Shown here piece by piece: positions 1 to 10,379 of a DNA stretch of 39,570 nucleotides; position 1 is the stretch's first letter; each line of letters begins with the position of its first letter. Source of the DNA: Rhodospirillales bacterium (GTDB taxonomy: Bacteria > Pseudomonadota > Alphaproteobacteria > BOG-932 > Roseiterribacteraceae). The DNA is taken from NCBI GenBank assembly GCA_003165335.1, contig PLTD01000227.1, positions 1 through 39,570 on the forward strand, given 5' to 3'. A program made the translations under genes and the position numbers. The notes beneath the pieces are model-generated. The model was not told the DNA's origin, made no database searches, and saw only the letters and a program-made list of their open reading frames with translations.

Positions 1-88
1 CGGCATTGCCGCCTGCGCCGCCGACACCGATGACGGTGATACGGGGGTGTAGTGGGGAATCTGTTTCGGGAACACGAATGTTGATCAT
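1..88 (-). CDS. ftsZ: Cell division protein FtsZ, N-terminal fragment (cut by window edge)
   Basis: Only the first 29 residues are in the window. They begin MINIRVPE and run into ITVIGVGGAGGNA, the first nucleotide-binding strand and glycine loop of FtsZ, the tubulin-like GTPase that forms the division ring. The ATG lies at 86-88 and has an AGGAGG ribosome site about ten bases upstream. It follows ftsA by 88 bases, as in other alphaproteobacterial dcw clusters. The remainder of the gene lies outside the window. Confidence 0.95.
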   Translation of the reverse strand, partial: MINIRVPETDSPLHPRITVIGVGGAGGNA

Positions 89-176
89 CTAAAAGGCCTC
101 CTCGTCGGTAATATTTGATGGGGGTGTTGGCCGACGATTGGTCGGCGGAGCGCGTTAGGGTGGTGGGTTGAGCGGG

Positions 177-1454
177 TCATAAATTTTCTCGCAGCCAAGA
201 GCCCACCCTGCCGAAAAGGCCTGGCGCGACCTGGGAGCCAGCAGTTAGGCCGGATAGGTCTTCGACCGGATGTTGGGCGAAAGCGAGCAATCCAACCGCA
301 GTGGCGAAAGCTGAGCCTGAAACTGCTTCAGGTTGCCCCAAGAGGCGTTTGGGTTTGCCAATGCGGACTTGTTTGTCGAGCACAAGTTGGGCCAGTTCGC
401 GGACACCGCCGAGTTGACTGGCGCCACCGGTCAACACAACGCGTCGTCCTGCGACCTGATAGAATCCTGAAACTTCTAAATGCTGGCGCACGAGCTCAAA
501 GGTTTCCTCCATCCTGGGCTGAATGATCCCAACCAGGAGTGAGCGAGGCAGATGATTGGCTTGCACTGGTTCGTCTTCGCCGAATTCGCCAACCTGGGGG
601 ACATCAATTAATTCCCGGTCGTCTGTCGAGGTGGCGATACAGCTACCGTAAAGCGTTTTGATCCGCTCAGCGTGAGCCATTGGTGTTGTCAAACCACGAG
701 CCAAGTCGCTCGTTACGTGTGCGCCGCCCACTGGTACGCAATCGGAATGAACCAGGACACCATCAAGAAATACGCCGATTTCGGTTGTGCCGCCGCCCAT
801 ATCGACAATCGTCGCTCCTAATTCCTTCTCATCTTCGACGAGCACCGAAAGACCGGAGGCGTAAGGAGAAACACAGCAACGATCGACCGCGAGATGCGTG
901 TCGGCGATGCAAGTAGTGAGGTTTTTGATTGCACCGACATTTGCGGTCACGGCATGAAGTTGAACTCCCAGCGCCTGGCCAAACATCCCGCGAGGGTCTT
1001 CAATGCCGCGATTGCCGTCGATGGCATAACCGGTAGGAATGGCATGCAGAAGCTCAGTTTCTCCTGGCCGCTCCATGCTGCGTGCATGGGCCAAAGCCCG
1101 TCTCAAATCCAAATCGCCGACCTGATGCCCGGCAATCGTGACCTCAATGGTCACGCCGTGTGATTCGATATGTCCCGCGGATAGATTTACGAGCACCTCA
1201 TGAATTGTCTCTCCGCACATCTGCTCAGCAGCATTAACGGCTTGGCCGATCGCATGGGTGCAACTGGCCATGTCGACGATTGTACCGGCTTTGAGGCCCA
1301 GAGAACTCTGGTGGCCCACGCCGATAATACGCAATTCGTCGCCGTCTTCGACGCGGGCGATAAAGCACACGATCTTGGTCGTGCCGACGTCGACTACGGC
1401 GACAATGCTGCCGCGTGGTCGGTGGCGGATGCGTCGACTAGCCGTCATGCTCAT
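177..1454 (-). CDS. ftsA: Cell division protein FtsA
   Basis: FtsA is the actin-like ATPase that tethers FtsZ filaments to the inner membrane and recruits later divisome proteins. The 425 residues show the actin-fold landmarks: phosphate-1 loop VDVGTTKIVCF at 21-31, phosphate-2 motif VDMGGGTTEIG at 217-227 and the adenosine motif VLTGGASQLGG at 340-350. The protein ends in GSWLRENL, consistent with the amphipathic membrane-targeting helix of the family. An AGGAA sequence precedes the ATG. It sits between ftsQ (28 bases upstream) and ftsZ (88 bases downstream), so the three are probably co-transcribed. Length is typical. Confidence 0.97.
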   Translation of the reverse strand: MSMTASRRIRHRPRGSIVAVVDVGTTKIVCFIARVEDGDELRIIGVGHQSSLGLKAGTIVDMASCTHAIGQAVNAAEQMCGETIHEVLVNLSAGHIESHGVTIEVTIAGHQVGDLDLRRALAHARSMERPGETELLHAIPTGYAIDGNRGIEDPRGMFGQALGVQLHAVTANVGAIKNLTTCIADTHLAVDRCCVSPYASGLSVLVEDEKELGATIVDMGGGTTEIGVFLDGVLVHSDCVPVGGAHVTSDLARGLTTPMAHAERIKTLYGSCIATSTDDRELIDVPQVGEFGEDEPVQANHLPRSLLVGIIQPRMEETFELVRQHLEVSGFYQVAGRRVVLTGGASQLGGVRELAQLVLDKQVRIGKPKRLLGQPEAVSGSAFATAVGLLAFAQHPVEDLSGLTAGSQVAPGLFGRVGSWLRENL

Positions 1455-1482
1455 CGCGATATTCCTGTCTGATACGGCAAAC

Positions 1483-2328
1483 CTAAATCCCCTGTTGTGG
1501 TTTGGTTTTGACTGGCTGAGATGCTTCGTGTGCCAGTCGGACGACCATTTTCCCGGCCAGACGCAGGTCGATGGCGGCGACGTCGCGTTCGAGAAGCCGC
1601 GACGAAGCCTCCGCTTCGGCTAACTGACGAAGCGCTTCGGCGACACCTACTTCCGGCAACCGAACTTCAATTCCGTTATCCAGCTTAAGATCCCAGCGGC
1701 GGCTGCCGATCCAACTCGACGCTTGGACCCGCTTTTCGATATCGGGGTGTTCGGCCAGCAGTCCCAGCAATTCTGAAGCGTGGGAGGGGGCATCGCCGCC
1801 TACGACGAGAGGTAGAGGCGGAGCCGTTTCGATTGCGACCGTGCCAAGGTTGGCACCCGCAGAATCAATCAGGGAAATTTTTTCATTGTGCTGCCAAAGA
1901 GCAATCGGTCTGCGTTCGATAATTGTTATCGCCACCGTGTCGGGTAAGCGACGCTCGACGGCGGCGCTGGCGACCCAGGGTAATCCCTCGATTCGTTGAC
2001 GGGCGGCTTCAGGGCTAAACATTAGAATTGGATCTCCCCGTTTGAGCCCCGCAGCAGCGAGAAGTGCTTTGGGGTCGGTTTGGTCGCGGCCGATTACATC
2101 GACTTGCTCGACGCGAAAACCGAATTTTGCTGAAACTACGATCGTGTCGCTGCCGACTCTGTTGAGTGCTGCTTCGAGTTGCCCCGAGCGCCAGTAAATG
2201 GAGACGATGCCCGTGGCGATTAGCAGTGTCCCAACCTTCAAGCCGCGCTTTACCCAGCGCATAGTCCCAGAGAGTTTTCTAGGTTGCCGTCTCACGGTGC
2301 GGGACAAAGGGGCGGTCAATGTCTGCAT
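1483..2328 (-). CDS. ftsQ: Cell division protein FtsQ
   Basis: FtsQ is a bitopic inner-membrane protein that links FtsL/FtsB and the septal synthase to the cytoplasmic ring. From the ATG at 2328 it has 281 residues: a basic cytoplasmic tail, one membrane helix at about residues 30-47, a POTRA domain beginning around FRVEQVDVIGRD, and the FtsQ/DivIB beta domain. I chose ATG 2328 over the in-frame ATG at 2349 because GGAGGG lies six bases before it and the earlier ATG has no ribosome site. The gene overlaps the end of ddlB by 13 bases, so translation is probably coupled. The C-terminal tail is Lys/Pro/Gln-rich. Confidence 0.94.
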   Translation of the reverse strand: MQTLTAPLSRTVRRQPRKLSGTMRWVKRGLKVGTLLIATGIVSIYWRSGQLEAALNRVGSDTIVVSAKFGFRVEQVDVIGRDQTDPKALLAAAGLKRGDPILMFSPEAARQRIEGLPWVASAAVERRLPDTVAITIIERRPIALWQHNEKISLIDSAGANLGTVAIETAPPLPLVVGGDAPSHASELLGLLAEHPDIEKRVQASSWIGSRRWDLKLDNGIEVRLPEVGVAEALRQLAEAEASSRLLERDVAAIDLRLAGKMVVRLAHEASQPVKTKPQQGI

Positions 2329-3266
2329 GTTGCGCCCTCCACCATCCATTCAACCAAATCGCCATATGACATGCCGATTTGTTGGGCTTGTTCTGGAACA
2401 AGAGAAATAGGCGTCATTCCAGGCTGAGTGTTGATTTCCAGAAAATACAGACCGGTGGAGTTTGACAAAGAATCATCCCATCGAAAATCGCTGCGTGTAA
2501 TCCCTGTGCAACCTATTATTTCATGAGCTAACTCTGCATATTTCATTGCTGCAGAATATATTGAGCTTGGAATTTCGGCTGGTAGAATATGTTTTGCATA
2601 TCCTTCAGAGTACTTAACAGTAAAGTCAAATACATCTGATGAGTATTTGATTTCAGTTACACCTAATGCGCGGGGTGTTTGGCCTTTCTGACTCATGACT
2701 CCGACAGTTAGTTCTCGGCCGGGAATGTAGGGTTCGACTAAGAGTTTCGCGTCGACCTCCCAACCTGGCGCGGAAACGATTTGGTTGTCGCCATCGCGGA
2801 CAATGACGACGCCGACACTCGACCCTTCGGCGACGGGCTTCACCACGTAGGGTGGTGGAATGGGATGACCTTTTGCCAATTCCGCCGGAAGAGCGATTAT
2901 CCCCAGGGGGCTGGGCACACCTACTGTCCCGACAACGCGTTTCGCCAGCGGCTTATCCATGGCGACAGCGGATGCACGCATCCCGGAATGTGTATATGGC
3001 ACCCCGATGATGTCTAATATCGCCTGGATTGTGCCGTCTTCACCGCCCGTTCCATGCAGCGCGTTGAAGACCACATCAGGCCGTGGAGACAGTCCTGCTG
3101 CAATCCCCATTAGATCGCGTGGTGGATCAAATGTTGTTACATTATAGCCGCGCTCAATGAGCGCGTCGGCCACGCCGCGTCCACTGACCAATGACACCTC
3201 GCGTTCTGCGGACCAGCCCCCCATCAGGACGGTGATATTTTTGGGGAGTTGCTTAGCGACGCTCAT
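2316..3266 (-). CDS. ddlB: D-alanine--D-alanine ligase
   Basis: Makes the D-Ala-D-Ala dipeptide used by MurF, in the cytoplasm. The 316 residues carry the N-terminal signature VLMGGWSAEREVSL (13-26), the NALHGTGGEDG loop (68-78), the ATP-grasp lysine segment YVVKPVAEGSSVGV (about 145-158) and the metal/substrate motif FLEINTQPGMTP near residue 280. The ATG at 3266 overlaps the murB stop as ATGA, so I prefer it to an upstream in-frame start at 3296. The C-terminal third is encoded by unusually AT-rich DNA: by my count 93 G/C in 240 bases at 2461-2700 (39%), against 57-58% in two sampled 60-base lines at 2701-2760 and 2821-2880. The reading frame and motifs are intact. Confidence 0.96.
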   Translation of the reverse strand: MSVAKQLPKNITVLMGGWSAEREVSLVSGRGVADALIERGYNVTTFDPPRDLMGIAAGLSPRPDVVFNALHGTGGEDGTIQAILDIIGVPYTHSGMRASAVAMDKPLAKRVVGTVGVPSPLGIIALPAELAKGHPIPPPYVVKPVAEGSSVGVVIVRDGDNQIVSAPGWEVDAKLLVEPYIPGRELTVGVMSQKGQTPRALGVTEIKYSSDVFDFTVKYSEGYAKHILPAEIPSSIYSAAMKYAELAHEIIGCTGITRSDFRWDDSLSNSTGLYFLEINTQPGMTPISLVPEQAQQIGMSYGDLVEWMVEGATCRH

Positions 3267-4183
3267 CGGGGATTCCCGATCCGCATGATTTCCCACGAGA
3301 GATCTATTCCAGTCGCCGCACGGACACGCCGCCGAACCTCTTCGCCCAAAGTCTCGATGTCAGAGGCTGTGGCGGCACCGGTGTTAATTAGAAAATTGCA
3401 GTGCTTCTCGGATACCTGTGCACCACCGAGGGTCAGTCCTCGGCAACCCGCGCGATCGATCAGCTCCCATGCCTTGGCGCTATTTGGGTTGGCGAACGTC
3501 GATCCTCCGGTACGAGCCCGAATGGGCTGGGTTTCGGATCGAAGAGCCTGAATCTCTTGCATCCGTTTGGAAATTGAATCTGGCGTGTCCGGTGTGCCGC
3601 GCAGTGTAGCCTCGACCACTATGGCACCGTCGGGCAACGCACTGTGACGATAACTAAGTCCTAGTGCGTCTCCAGCAAGCGTCACAACCTTGCCAGTCCG
3701 AGTCACAATGACTGCAGACTCGACTATATTGATGATCTCGCGACCATAGGCGCCGGCATTCATTTTAACCGCGCCGCCAATGGTTCCGGGTATGCCGCTC
3801 AGGAATTCGAGACCAGCAAGGCCGACAGCAAGCGCCTCCTCGGCTACAGTCAGATCCAACGCGCCAGCGCCGGCAACCAAGTTCATCCCGTCCTGGCGAA
3901 CTCGCGCGAATTCGCCACCTAATCGGATCACGACGCCAGAAAGGCCGCCGTCCCGAACGAGCAAGTTGGAAGCTACGCCCAAGGTAACAACCGGTATGTC
4001 GGGAGGACATGCAGATAAAAATGCCGATAGGTCTTCAATATCTGCTGGACGGAACAGAATTTCTGCGGGGCCGCCGACGCGAAACCAGGTCATCGGCGCA
4101 AGCTCGACCCCAGCCCGAATCCGCCCGCGTACGGACGGAAGTCGGTCCATAAGGTCAGGTTGGAGGCGCGAGGCGGCCATCAT
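3263..4183 (-). CDS. murB: UDP-N-acetylenolpyruvoylglucosamine reductase MurB
   Basis: NADPH- and FAD-dependent reduction of UDP-GlcNAc-enolpyruvate to UDP-MurNAc. The 306-residue protein has the FAD-binding segments [12 protein letters not shown] (69-80) and [18 protein letters not shown] (130-147), the substrate loop SYRHSALP and the GGSTFANP motif carrying the catalytic serine. No extra type I tyrosine-loop domain is evident, so it looks like the shorter type II MurB. It starts at an ATGA overlap with murC and ends at an ATGA overlap with ddlB, so it is coupled on both sides. Confidence 0.97.
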   Translation of the reverse strand: MMAASRLQPDLMDRLPSVRGRIRAGVELAPMTWFRVGGPAEILFRPADIEDLSAFLSACPPDIPVVTLGVASNLLVRDGGLSGVVIRLGGEFARVRQDGMNLVAGAGALDLTVAEEALAVGLAGLEFLSGIPGTIGGAVKMNAGAYGREIINIVESAVIVTRTGKVVTLAGDALGLSYRHSALPDGAIVVEATLRGTPDTPDSISKRMQEIQALRSETQPIRARTGGSTFANPNSAKAWELIDRAGCRGLTLGGAQVSEKHCNFLINTGAATASDIETLGEEVRRRVRAATGIDLSWEIMRIGNPR

Positions 4184-5619
4184 CGGGCAACTCCCGCGAC
4201 TTCCGCATACAAGGCCTGCAGTTCACTTGGCAGAGAAGTAGCCCAGTTCGTTATACTGCCGGCGCCAAGGCAGACGACGAAGTCACCCGATGAAGCAATT
4301 TCGGAGACCATGAGAGCAAGCGCAGCGGGTTCGGACAGCGCAGCAACGTGGCGATGCCCATGAGCCTGCAACCCAGCAACCAGCGAATCACGGTCAATGC
4401 CCGAAATTGGCGCTTCGCCGGCGGCATAAACATCGGCGACGATAACAACATCCGCATCATTGAAACAGGTACAGAAGTCTTCGAACAGGCTGGCGAGGCG
4501 AGTGTATCGGTGTGGTTGGACTACCGCGATCACTTTAGCGCTTGGTCTGCTTGCCACCGCCAACCTAGCTGCTTTCAACACTGCCGATATCTCGACCGGG
4601 TGATGCCCATAATCGTCAATTATAGTTACGCCTCCGGCTACACCGGTTTTGGTAAAGCGGCGTTTGACACCCTGAAAGCGAGCGAGCGCGCTTCGAATCG
4701 CGTCGTCATCGATTTGCATCTCGTTCGCCACAGCAATCGCTGCGCAGGCATTTTGCACATTGTGTCGCCCCAGCATCGAGAGATGGATGCGTCGAACGAC
4801 TCGCGTATCGCCGCCTCGGCCATTGATCTCAATGTCGAAGATCGAACCATCGGGGCTGGTATCGACGTTGAGCGCGCGAATATCCGCTTGGGGTGAGAAG
4901 CCATATGTGATGATACGCCTGTCGGCGACACGGGGGATCATCGCCTGAACCTCGGGATGGTCGATGCAAAGAGCGGCGAAACCGTAGAAGGGGATGTTCT
5001 GAACGAAGCTGTCGAACGCCGCCTTCACTCCGTCGAACGTGCCGAAATGATCGAGGTGCTCAGGGTCGATATTGGTGACAATAGCAATAGTGGCTGGGAG
5101 CTTCACGAAGGTCCCGTCGCTTTCATCGGCTTCAACCACCATCCAATCGCCTGCGCCTAGGCGGGTATTGGTGCCATAGGCGTTTATAATGCCGCCGTTG
5201 ATGACCGTGGGGTCATAGGCCGCACCCTCCAACACAGCCGCGACCAGCGAGGTGGTGGTGGTTTTTCCGTGCGTGCCAGCGACTGCAATTGACCATTTCA
5301 ACCGCATCAATTCGCCGAGCATCTCGGCGCGTCGCACTACCGGCAGAAGGGAAGCGCGTGCTGCAGCCAGTTCCGCATTGTCTGCTTTGATCGCCGATGA
5401 AACGACCACCACTGCGGCGTCGCCGAGATTCTCTGCTGAGTGACCGATTGCGATCTGTATTCCGAGTGCGCGAAGCCGGCGAACATTTGGATTGTCGGCA
5501 ACGTCGGAACCCTGGACCGAGTAGCCCAGATTGTGCAGGATCTCGGCGATGCCGCTCATTCCGATTCCGCCGATTCCGACGAAATGAATTGTGCCTATGG
5601 TGAGAGGAAGCGCCCTCAT
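4180..5619 (-). CDS. murC: UDP-N-acetylmuramate--L-alanine ligase MurC
   Basis: First Mur ligase: adds L-Ala to UDP-MurNAc using ATP. The 479 residues start with the UDP-binding Rossmann motif [15 protein letters not shown] (12-26). The Mur-ligase P-loop GTHGKTTT is at 115-122, the conserved [10 protein letters not shown] is in the central domain, and IIDDYGHHP marks the start of the C-terminal domain. Both ends overlap neighbours by four bases (murG upstream, murB downstream). Confidence 0.98.
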   Translation of the reverse strand: MRALPLTIGTIHFVGIGGIGMSGIAEILHNLGYSVQGSDVADNPNVRRLRALGIQIAIGHSAENLGDAAVVVVSSAIKADNAELAAARASLLPVVRRAEMLGELMRLKWSIAVAGTHGKTTTTSLVAAVLEGAAYDPTVINGGIINAYGTNTRLGAGDWMVVEADESDGTFVKLPATIAIVTNIDPEHLDHFGTFDGVKAAFDSFVQNIPFYGFAALCIDHPEVQAMIPRVADRRIITYGFSPQADIRALNVDTSPDGSIFDIEINGRGGDTRVVRRIHLSMLGRHNVQNACAAIAVANEMQIDDDAIRSALARFQGVKRRFTKTGVAGGVTIIDDYGHHPVEISAVLKAARLAVASRPSAKVIAVVQPHRYTRLASLFEDFCTCFNDADVVIVADVYAAGEAPISGIDRDSLVAGLQAHGHRHVAALSEPAALALMVSEIASSGDFVVCLGAGSITNWATSLPSELQALYAEVAGVAR

Positions 5620-6752
5620 GCCGCGATTTCCTTGATCGATGTTCTTATCGGAGGCAGAACCGGGTGGGCGGCTATTTCGGCGATAACAAGTTCCGCGAAT
5701 CTTTCCGCGGCGTCGGGGCGACCCTCCTGCCGTGCGGCTTCTGCCGCCCGCGCCAGCGTATCGGGGCGTGACGCCAATGCGGCAATGCGATCAGCCAGAA
5801 ACTTGGGCGTCAGAATGCGCTGGCTAATGACCCAGCCAGCTCCCCTTTGAGTGAAGGCTTCGGCATTGCTTGTTTGATGATCGTCAGTCGCAAAAGGATA
5901 TGGGATGAGGATTGCGGGTCGTCCGGCGACGCCGAGTTCGGATACTGTTGAAGCACCCGATCGGGTGATGGCCAAATGGCAGGCAGCTAACCGAGCGGGA
6001 ATATCCGCGAAGAATGTAGCAAGCTCCGCGTCGACGCCGGCAGCGCTGTATTGAGCCGCAACATCGGAGATGTCTTCCTGCCTGCATTGCTGAACGATCT
6101 TTAGACGCGCTTTCAAACTCGGAGGGAGCATTGCCGCGGCGCTTGGCACGACCTCGCTTAAGATTCTGGCACCCTGGCTTCCGCCGGTGACCAGGATAGA
6201 AAACGGCCCATCTGTGGTCGGCGGGATATAAGGTTCTGCGCGAACGTGAATTATATCGGAACGAACTGGGTTACCGATCAACGTCGTCCGTCGACCTGCT
6301 GGAACCCCTGCGACAGATTCGAACGACGTTGCGATGGTTCGCGCACGCGATGCCAAACGGCGGTTGGCGCGGCCCAATAGCGCGTTCTGCTCATGCAACA
6401 CAATCGGGATTTTTCGCAGCGATGCCGCGAGCACTGTGGGGATTGATGGGTAACCACCGAACCCAACAACGAGTGCGGGGTTAAGTTTGCCAAGCAGACT
6501 GCGGGCCTCAAGTCCACCTAGCCCCATCTCGATCACTGCTCGCAAGCGGTCGATTGTATGGCGGGGCAATCGGCTGGCTCGAATGCGATAGACCTCAACC
6601 GATGTCAGATTATCACCAAATGCCTGGCCACGCTGGTCGGTAATGAGTGCTACCCTGACGTGCCGGGCAATCAGCGCTCGAGCCAAAGCTTCAGCCGGGA
6701 ACATGTGGCCGCCTGTGCCTCCCGCAGCGAGTATGACGAGCGGTTCGGTCAC
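5616..6752 (-). CDS. murG: UDP-N-acetylglucosamine--undecaprenyl-PP-MurNAc-pentapeptide transferase MurG
   Basis: Adds GlcNAc to lipid I to form lipid II at the cytoplasmic face of the inner membrane. The 378 residues form a GT-B glycosyltransferase. The N-terminal loop [13 protein letters not shown] is at 11-23 and [12 protein letters not shown] lies in the acceptor domain. The donor-domain signature SQGARILSE is followed by the [22 protein letters not shown]-type UDP-binding region. It overlaps ftsW and murC by four bases each. Length is slightly above the roughly 355 residues of E. coli MurG, with extra residues at the C-terminus. Confidence 0.97.
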   Translation of the reverse strand: MTEPLVILAAGGTGGHMFPAEALARALIARHVRVALITDQRGQAFGDNLTSVEVYRIRASRLPRHTIDRLRAVIEMGLGGLEARSLLGKLNPALVVGFGGYPSIPTVLAASLRKIPIVLHEQNALLGRANRRLASRARTIATSFESVAGVPAGRRTTLIGNPVRSDIIHVRAEPYIPPTTDGPFSILVTGGSQGARILSEVVPSAAAMLPPSLKARLKIVQQCRQEDISDVAAQYSAAGVDAELATFFADIPARLAACHLAITRSGASTVSELGVAGRPAILIPYPFATDDHQTSNAEAFTQRGAGWVISQRILTPKFLADRIAALASRPDTLARAAEAARQEGRPDAAERFAELVIAEIAAHPVLPPIRTSIKEIAA

Positions 6753-7888
6753 CTCGACTCACTTCCGGGGAAGCGAGTTCGAGTCAAGGCAAGCGCCATA
6801 CCTGTTCCCATTCCCAGAGCCAGCATCGACGACCCGCCATAGGAAATGAAAGGCAGCGTCATCCCCTTTGCCGGCAAAAGATGCAGAGACGATCCCATAT
6901 GGATGAGTGCCTGCAGACCGAATTGCGTAAATAGTCCGCCGACTGCGAGCACGACAAAGAGGTCCGAATCTTTCAGTGCGCGCGCAAAGCCGCGGAGCAC
7001 GATGAAGCCGAACAACGCGACAATGAATAGAGTCGCGGCGAGTCCCAGTTCTTCGCCTGCAACTGCGAATATGAAATCCGCATGGGCATCTGGGAGTGAG
7101 AGCTTAACGGTTCCCTGGCCGGGACCAGTGCCGGTCAAACCACCGTGAATGAAGGCTTCGAGGGATCGATCGACCTGGTATGTATCGCCCGAGGCGGGAT
7201 CGAGGAAGCGATCTATACGGCTGGCAATATGCGGAAATATGAAATAGGCGCCCACTAACCCGCCGACCGCCATCACCGCCAGTGCTAGGACGAAAACGAT
7301 CGGCAATCCGGCTAGAAAGAACTCTGCAAACCAGATCGCCGTACAAACAAACGTCATCCCGAAATCGGGTTGCAGCATCAGCACCAGGACAACACCAAGG
7401 AACGCGACTATTGCCAAGAAATATCCGGGAAAAAACTGCCCTGAGACCCGTGCTGCGTGCTGGCGAGCGAACAGCCAAGCACTGACAACGGCAAAAGCTG
7501 GTTTTAGGAATTCTGAAGGTTGGAGTGACAATGGTCCCACCGAAACCCATCGCGTCGCACCCTTGATTTCGTTTCCAGCGACTAAAGTGAGCGCGGTCAG
7601 CAGGTAGAAGATAACGAACGCCCCAAGTGCCAGTCGTCGCACACCGCGGGGACTCAAAAGAGATACGCCCAACATCAGGACCAAGGTCGGCACAAGCATC
7701 ACGGCCTGATGGATTACGAAATAAAACGTCGGCAAGTGAATGCGTTCCGCGACCGAGGGGCTTGCCGCCGTTACCAGCAAAGCACCGACCCCAATCAGAA
7801 CTGCCAGGGCCACAAGGGTCCAGCGATCGACCGTCCACCACCAACGGCCTACGATTGAATGGTCAGTGCGTGCAAAGGCCGCTGTCAT
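6749..7888 (-). CDS. ftsW: Septal peptidoglycan glycosyltransferase FtsW
   Basis: SEDS-family polymerase that works with FtsI to build septal peptidoglycan. The ATG at 7888 forms an ATGA overlap with the murD stop, so I start here rather than at upstream in-frame codons that would add a non-membrane extension. That gives 379 residues with about ten membrane helices. Family motifs are seen: GATRWVSVGPLSLQPSEFLK, the loop FAVAGEELGLAATLFI, and FISYGGSSMLALGMGTGM near the end. The acidic residue essential in the SEDS family lies in the large loop, but I cannot assign it with certainty by eye. Confidence 0.96.
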   Translation of the reverse strand: MTAAFARTDHSIVGRWWWTVDRWTLVALAVLIGVGALLVTAASPSVAERIHLPTFYFVIHQAVMLVPTLVLMLGVSLLSPRGVRRLALGAFVIFYLLTALTLVAGNEIKGATRWVSVGPLSLQPSEFLKPAFAVVSAWLFARQHAARVSGQFFPGYFLAIVAFLGVVLVLMLQPDFGMTFVCTAIWFAEFFLAGLPIVFVLALAVMAVGGLVGAYFIFPHIASRIDRFLDPASGDTYQVDRSLEAFIHGGLTGTGPGQGTVKLSLPDAHADFIFAVAGEELGLAATLFIVALFGFIVLRGFARALKDSDLFVVLAVGGLFTQFGLQALIHMGSSLHLLPAKGMTLPFISYGGSSMLALGMGTGMALALTRTRFPGSESR

Positions 7889-9300
7889 GTCCTGGCCTCC
7901 AGTGTGGCGGATGCCAATGAATTGACGGCTGCTACGAAAAAGCGGCCCCGAACCTCGAAGTTCGGGAATTGATCGAACGAAGCACAGGCCGGCGAGAGCA
8001 AAATCACGCCTCCGATACCGTCCGCTTTTGACATCGCATAGGCTGCGCATACGGCTCGGTCGATAGTCTCGACAATCGTCGCAGGGGCCTTGCCTACCAG
8101 CCAAGCGGCGAATTCAGGAGCGGCTTCGCCGACCAAGAAAGCATGAACGACGCGCGGCATCAGGTCCTCTAGACCGGATAGGCCGCCGTCCTTCGCGCGC
8201 CCACCAGCGATCCAATAGATGCGTTCATAGCTGCCGAGTGCCTTTTCAGCGGCATCGACATTCGTCGCTTTGCTGTCGTCTACGAAGGTAATGTCGCCGA
8301 TTGAGCGGACTAGTTGTTGGCGATGAGCAAGACCAGGAAAGCTTTTTAGCGAGCTGATGATATCCGGCTTCGCTACACCCGAAACACGAGCTACCGCCCA
8401 AGCAGCCGCAGCATTCTGCCAATTGTGCGTTCCCGGCAGGCGCTTGATTGATTTTAGGTCAATTTCTCGCGTTCCTAGGCCGTCAAGGTCATCTATCAAC
8501 CATCCATCGATGACGGAAACGCCACGAGGTGCAGCTTTGTTTACGGAAATCGCAATGAGATGTCTGTGATGCTTCGCTGCGAGCCGATCTGCGACCTCCT
8601 GTGACGGTGCGCTGTCGACCCCAACGATTGCAGCCTTTGTCCCGGTTTGCCCCGCAAATATGCGTTCTTTGGCAGCAATGTAGCCGTCCATGCCACCATG
8701 GCGGTCGAGGTGATCTGGTGTGATGTTCAGCAGGACTGCTGCATCAAAAATGAGTGTGTCGATTAGATCCAGTTGGTAGCTGGACATTTCGAGCACATAG
8801 GTTCCGCTGGCACCAAGCGCTGGAAAGGTCAGCACCGCAGTTCCCAGATTCCCGCCTACCGCGATCGGCAGGCCAGCCTCTGACAATATGTGCCCGATCA
8901 AAGAAGTTGTGGTCGATTTGCCGTTGGTCCCGGTGATGCCCACATATCGGGCATTAGGCTCGGCCCGGTAGAGCAATTCGATATCGCCGATTATTGCGCA
9001 ACCCGCCTCCCTCGCGCGCTTTGCGATAGGGTGCGGGTCTGGGAAATGCAGTGGTATGCCGGGAGAAAGTACCAGGAACTGCATGTCGCTGAGGTCAGCT
9101 TCAGTGAGATCCACCAATGGTATTCCCAGGTCTGCTGCGGCTCTTCGACCGGTTGCCTCGTCATCCCACGCAGCGACATCCACTCCATTTGCATGCAGTG
9201 CAGCTGCGGTTGCCATGCCAGATTTGCCGAGACCCAGCACGGCAACTGGTGCTCCACCGCGCAGGAAGCCGAAGTCGAGACTGTTGGGTTCCGTGTTCAT
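7885..9300 (-). CDS. murD: UDP-N-acetylmuramoylalanine--D-glutamate ligase MurD
   Basis: Second Mur ligase: adds D-Glu to UDP-MurNAc-L-Ala. The 471 residues have the Rossmann motif [10 protein letters not shown] (21-30), the P-loop GTNGKSTT (124-131), [16 protein letters not shown] in the central domain and [12 protein letters not shown] at the start of the C-terminal domain. GGRAKDGGL is also family-typical. It overlaps mraY and ftsW by four bases each. In E. coli ftsW also follows murD, so the order is standard. Confidence 0.98.
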   Translation of the reverse strand: MNTEPNSLDFGFLRGGAPVAVLGLGKSGMATAAALHANGVDVAAWDDEATGRRAAADLGIPLVDLTEADLSDMQFLVLSPGIPLHFPDPHPIAKRAREAGCAIIGDIELLYRAEPNARYVGITGTNGKSTTTSLIGHILSEAGLPIAVGGNLGTAVLTFPALGASGTYVLEMSSYQLDLIDTLIFDAAVLLNITPDHLDRHGGMDGYIAAKERIFAGQTGTKAAIVGVDSAPSQEVADRLAAKHHRHLIAISVNKAAPRGVSVIDGWLIDDLDGLGTREIDLKSIKRLPGTHNWQNAAAAWAVARVSGVAKPDIISSLKSFPGLAHRQQLVRSIGDITFVDDSKATNVDAAEKALGSYERIYWIAGGRAKDGGLSGLEDLMPRVVHAFLVGEAAPEFAAWLVGKAPATIVETIDRAVCAAYAMSKADGIGGVILLSPACASFDQFPNFEVRGRFFVAAVNSLASATLEART

Positions 9301-10379
9301 CGAAGTTTCAAGCTCGAGAGGCCGATCAGCGCCAGGATTGCAGCGATGATCCAGAAACGGATGACAACAGTGGGTTCGGCCCAGCCCTTCTTTTCAAAAT
9401 GATGGTGCAGAGGGGCCATGCGGAAGACACGCTTGCCCGTCATCTTGAACGAAGCCACCTGAACGATTACCGACGCCGTCTCGAGTACGAACAAACCTCC
9501 GATTATCGCGAGGACGATTTCATGTTTGGTGATGATACTGACGGATCCCAAGGCGGCGCCGACAGACAGCGATCCGGTGTCGCCCATAAACACCATTGCT
9601 GGCGGCGCGTTAAACCACAGGAAACCCAGGCTGGCTCCAACCAATGCACCACAGAAGACCAATAACTCGCCGGCACCGGCCACATGCTGCAGCTGCAGAT
9701 AATTAGCGAATATGACGTTTCCGACGAGATAGGCGATCAGACCGAAGCACGCGGTTGCGATCATGACAGGTACGATCGCAAGGCCATCCAATCCGTCTGT
9801 CAGATTTACCGCATTCGAGGCGCCGACGATGACGAACACAGCAAAGATCGGAAAGAAATAGCCGAGATTGATCAGCACATCCTTGAGGAACGGTAAGGCG
9901 AGCTGGGTGGAAAGTGGTTGGCGAGTAACATAGGCGATCAATATTGACGCCACAGCGGCGATTGCGATCTGCCAAAGCAGCTTGACGCGACTGGAGAGTC
10001 CTTTTGAGTTTCGCTTTGTTAGTTTGAGGTAATCATCGCCGAACCCCACCCCACCAAATCCGATTGTAACCAGCAGTACAATCCAGGTGTATGCATTGTG
10101 AAGGTCAACCCATAGGAGCGTTGATATTATGACTGCCAACAGGATCATCACCCCGCCCATCGTAGGGGTTCCCTGTTTTTTTAAATGCGTTTCAGGGCCA
10201 TCCGTACGGATCGGCTGGCCAGCACCTTGCCGTGACTTCAGCCAGCGAATGATCCCTGGCCCGAAGATGAAACACACGAGCAGAGCAGTCATTACTGCTC
10301 CGCCCGTGCGGAATGTCTGATAGCGCAGGAGATTGGCCAGCACGTATTTGTCTGCAAAAGGCCTGGCAAGATCATACAG
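9297..10379 (-). CDS. mraY: Phospho-N-acetylmuramoyl-pentapeptide-transferase MraY
   Basis: Transfers phospho-MurNAc-pentapeptide to undecaprenyl phosphate, making lipid I in the inner membrane. Ten membrane helices are plausible. Motifs seen are [43 protein letters not shown] and the histidine loop [11 protein letters not shown]. The family usually begins M-L-Y, and here the aligned codons are ATA CTG TAT, with no ATG, GTG or TTG at that point. A GGAGG at 10389-10393 lies nine bases from the CTG (10379) and six from the ATA (10382). I placed the start at the CTG, which gives 360 residues. A TTG or ATG further upstream inside murF is possible but would add a 12-36 residue non-conserved leader. 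Confidence 0.93.
   Translation of the reverse strand: MYDLARPFADKYVLANLLRYQTFRTGGAVMTALLVCFIFGPGIIRWLKSRQGAGQPIRTDGPETHLKKQGTPTMGGVMILLAVIISTLLWVDLHNAYTWIVLLVTIGFGGVGFGDDYLKLTKRNSKGLSSRVKLLWQIAIAAVASILIAYVTRQPLSTQLALPFLKDVLINLGYFFPIFAVFVIVGASNAVNLTDGLDGLAIVPVMIATACFGLIAYLVGNVIFANYLQLQHVAGAGELLVFCGALVGASLGFLWFNAPPAMVFMGDTGSLSVGAALGSVSIITKHEIVLAIIGGLFVLETASVIVQVASFKMTGKRVFRMAPLHHHFEKKGWAEPTVVIRFWIIAAILALIGLSSLKLR

Noticed and set aside
7104-7844. A 246-codon minus-strand frame
   Set aside because: Out-of-frame shadow of ftsW; Arg/Cys-rich and not membrane-like, while the ftsW frame is fully conserved.
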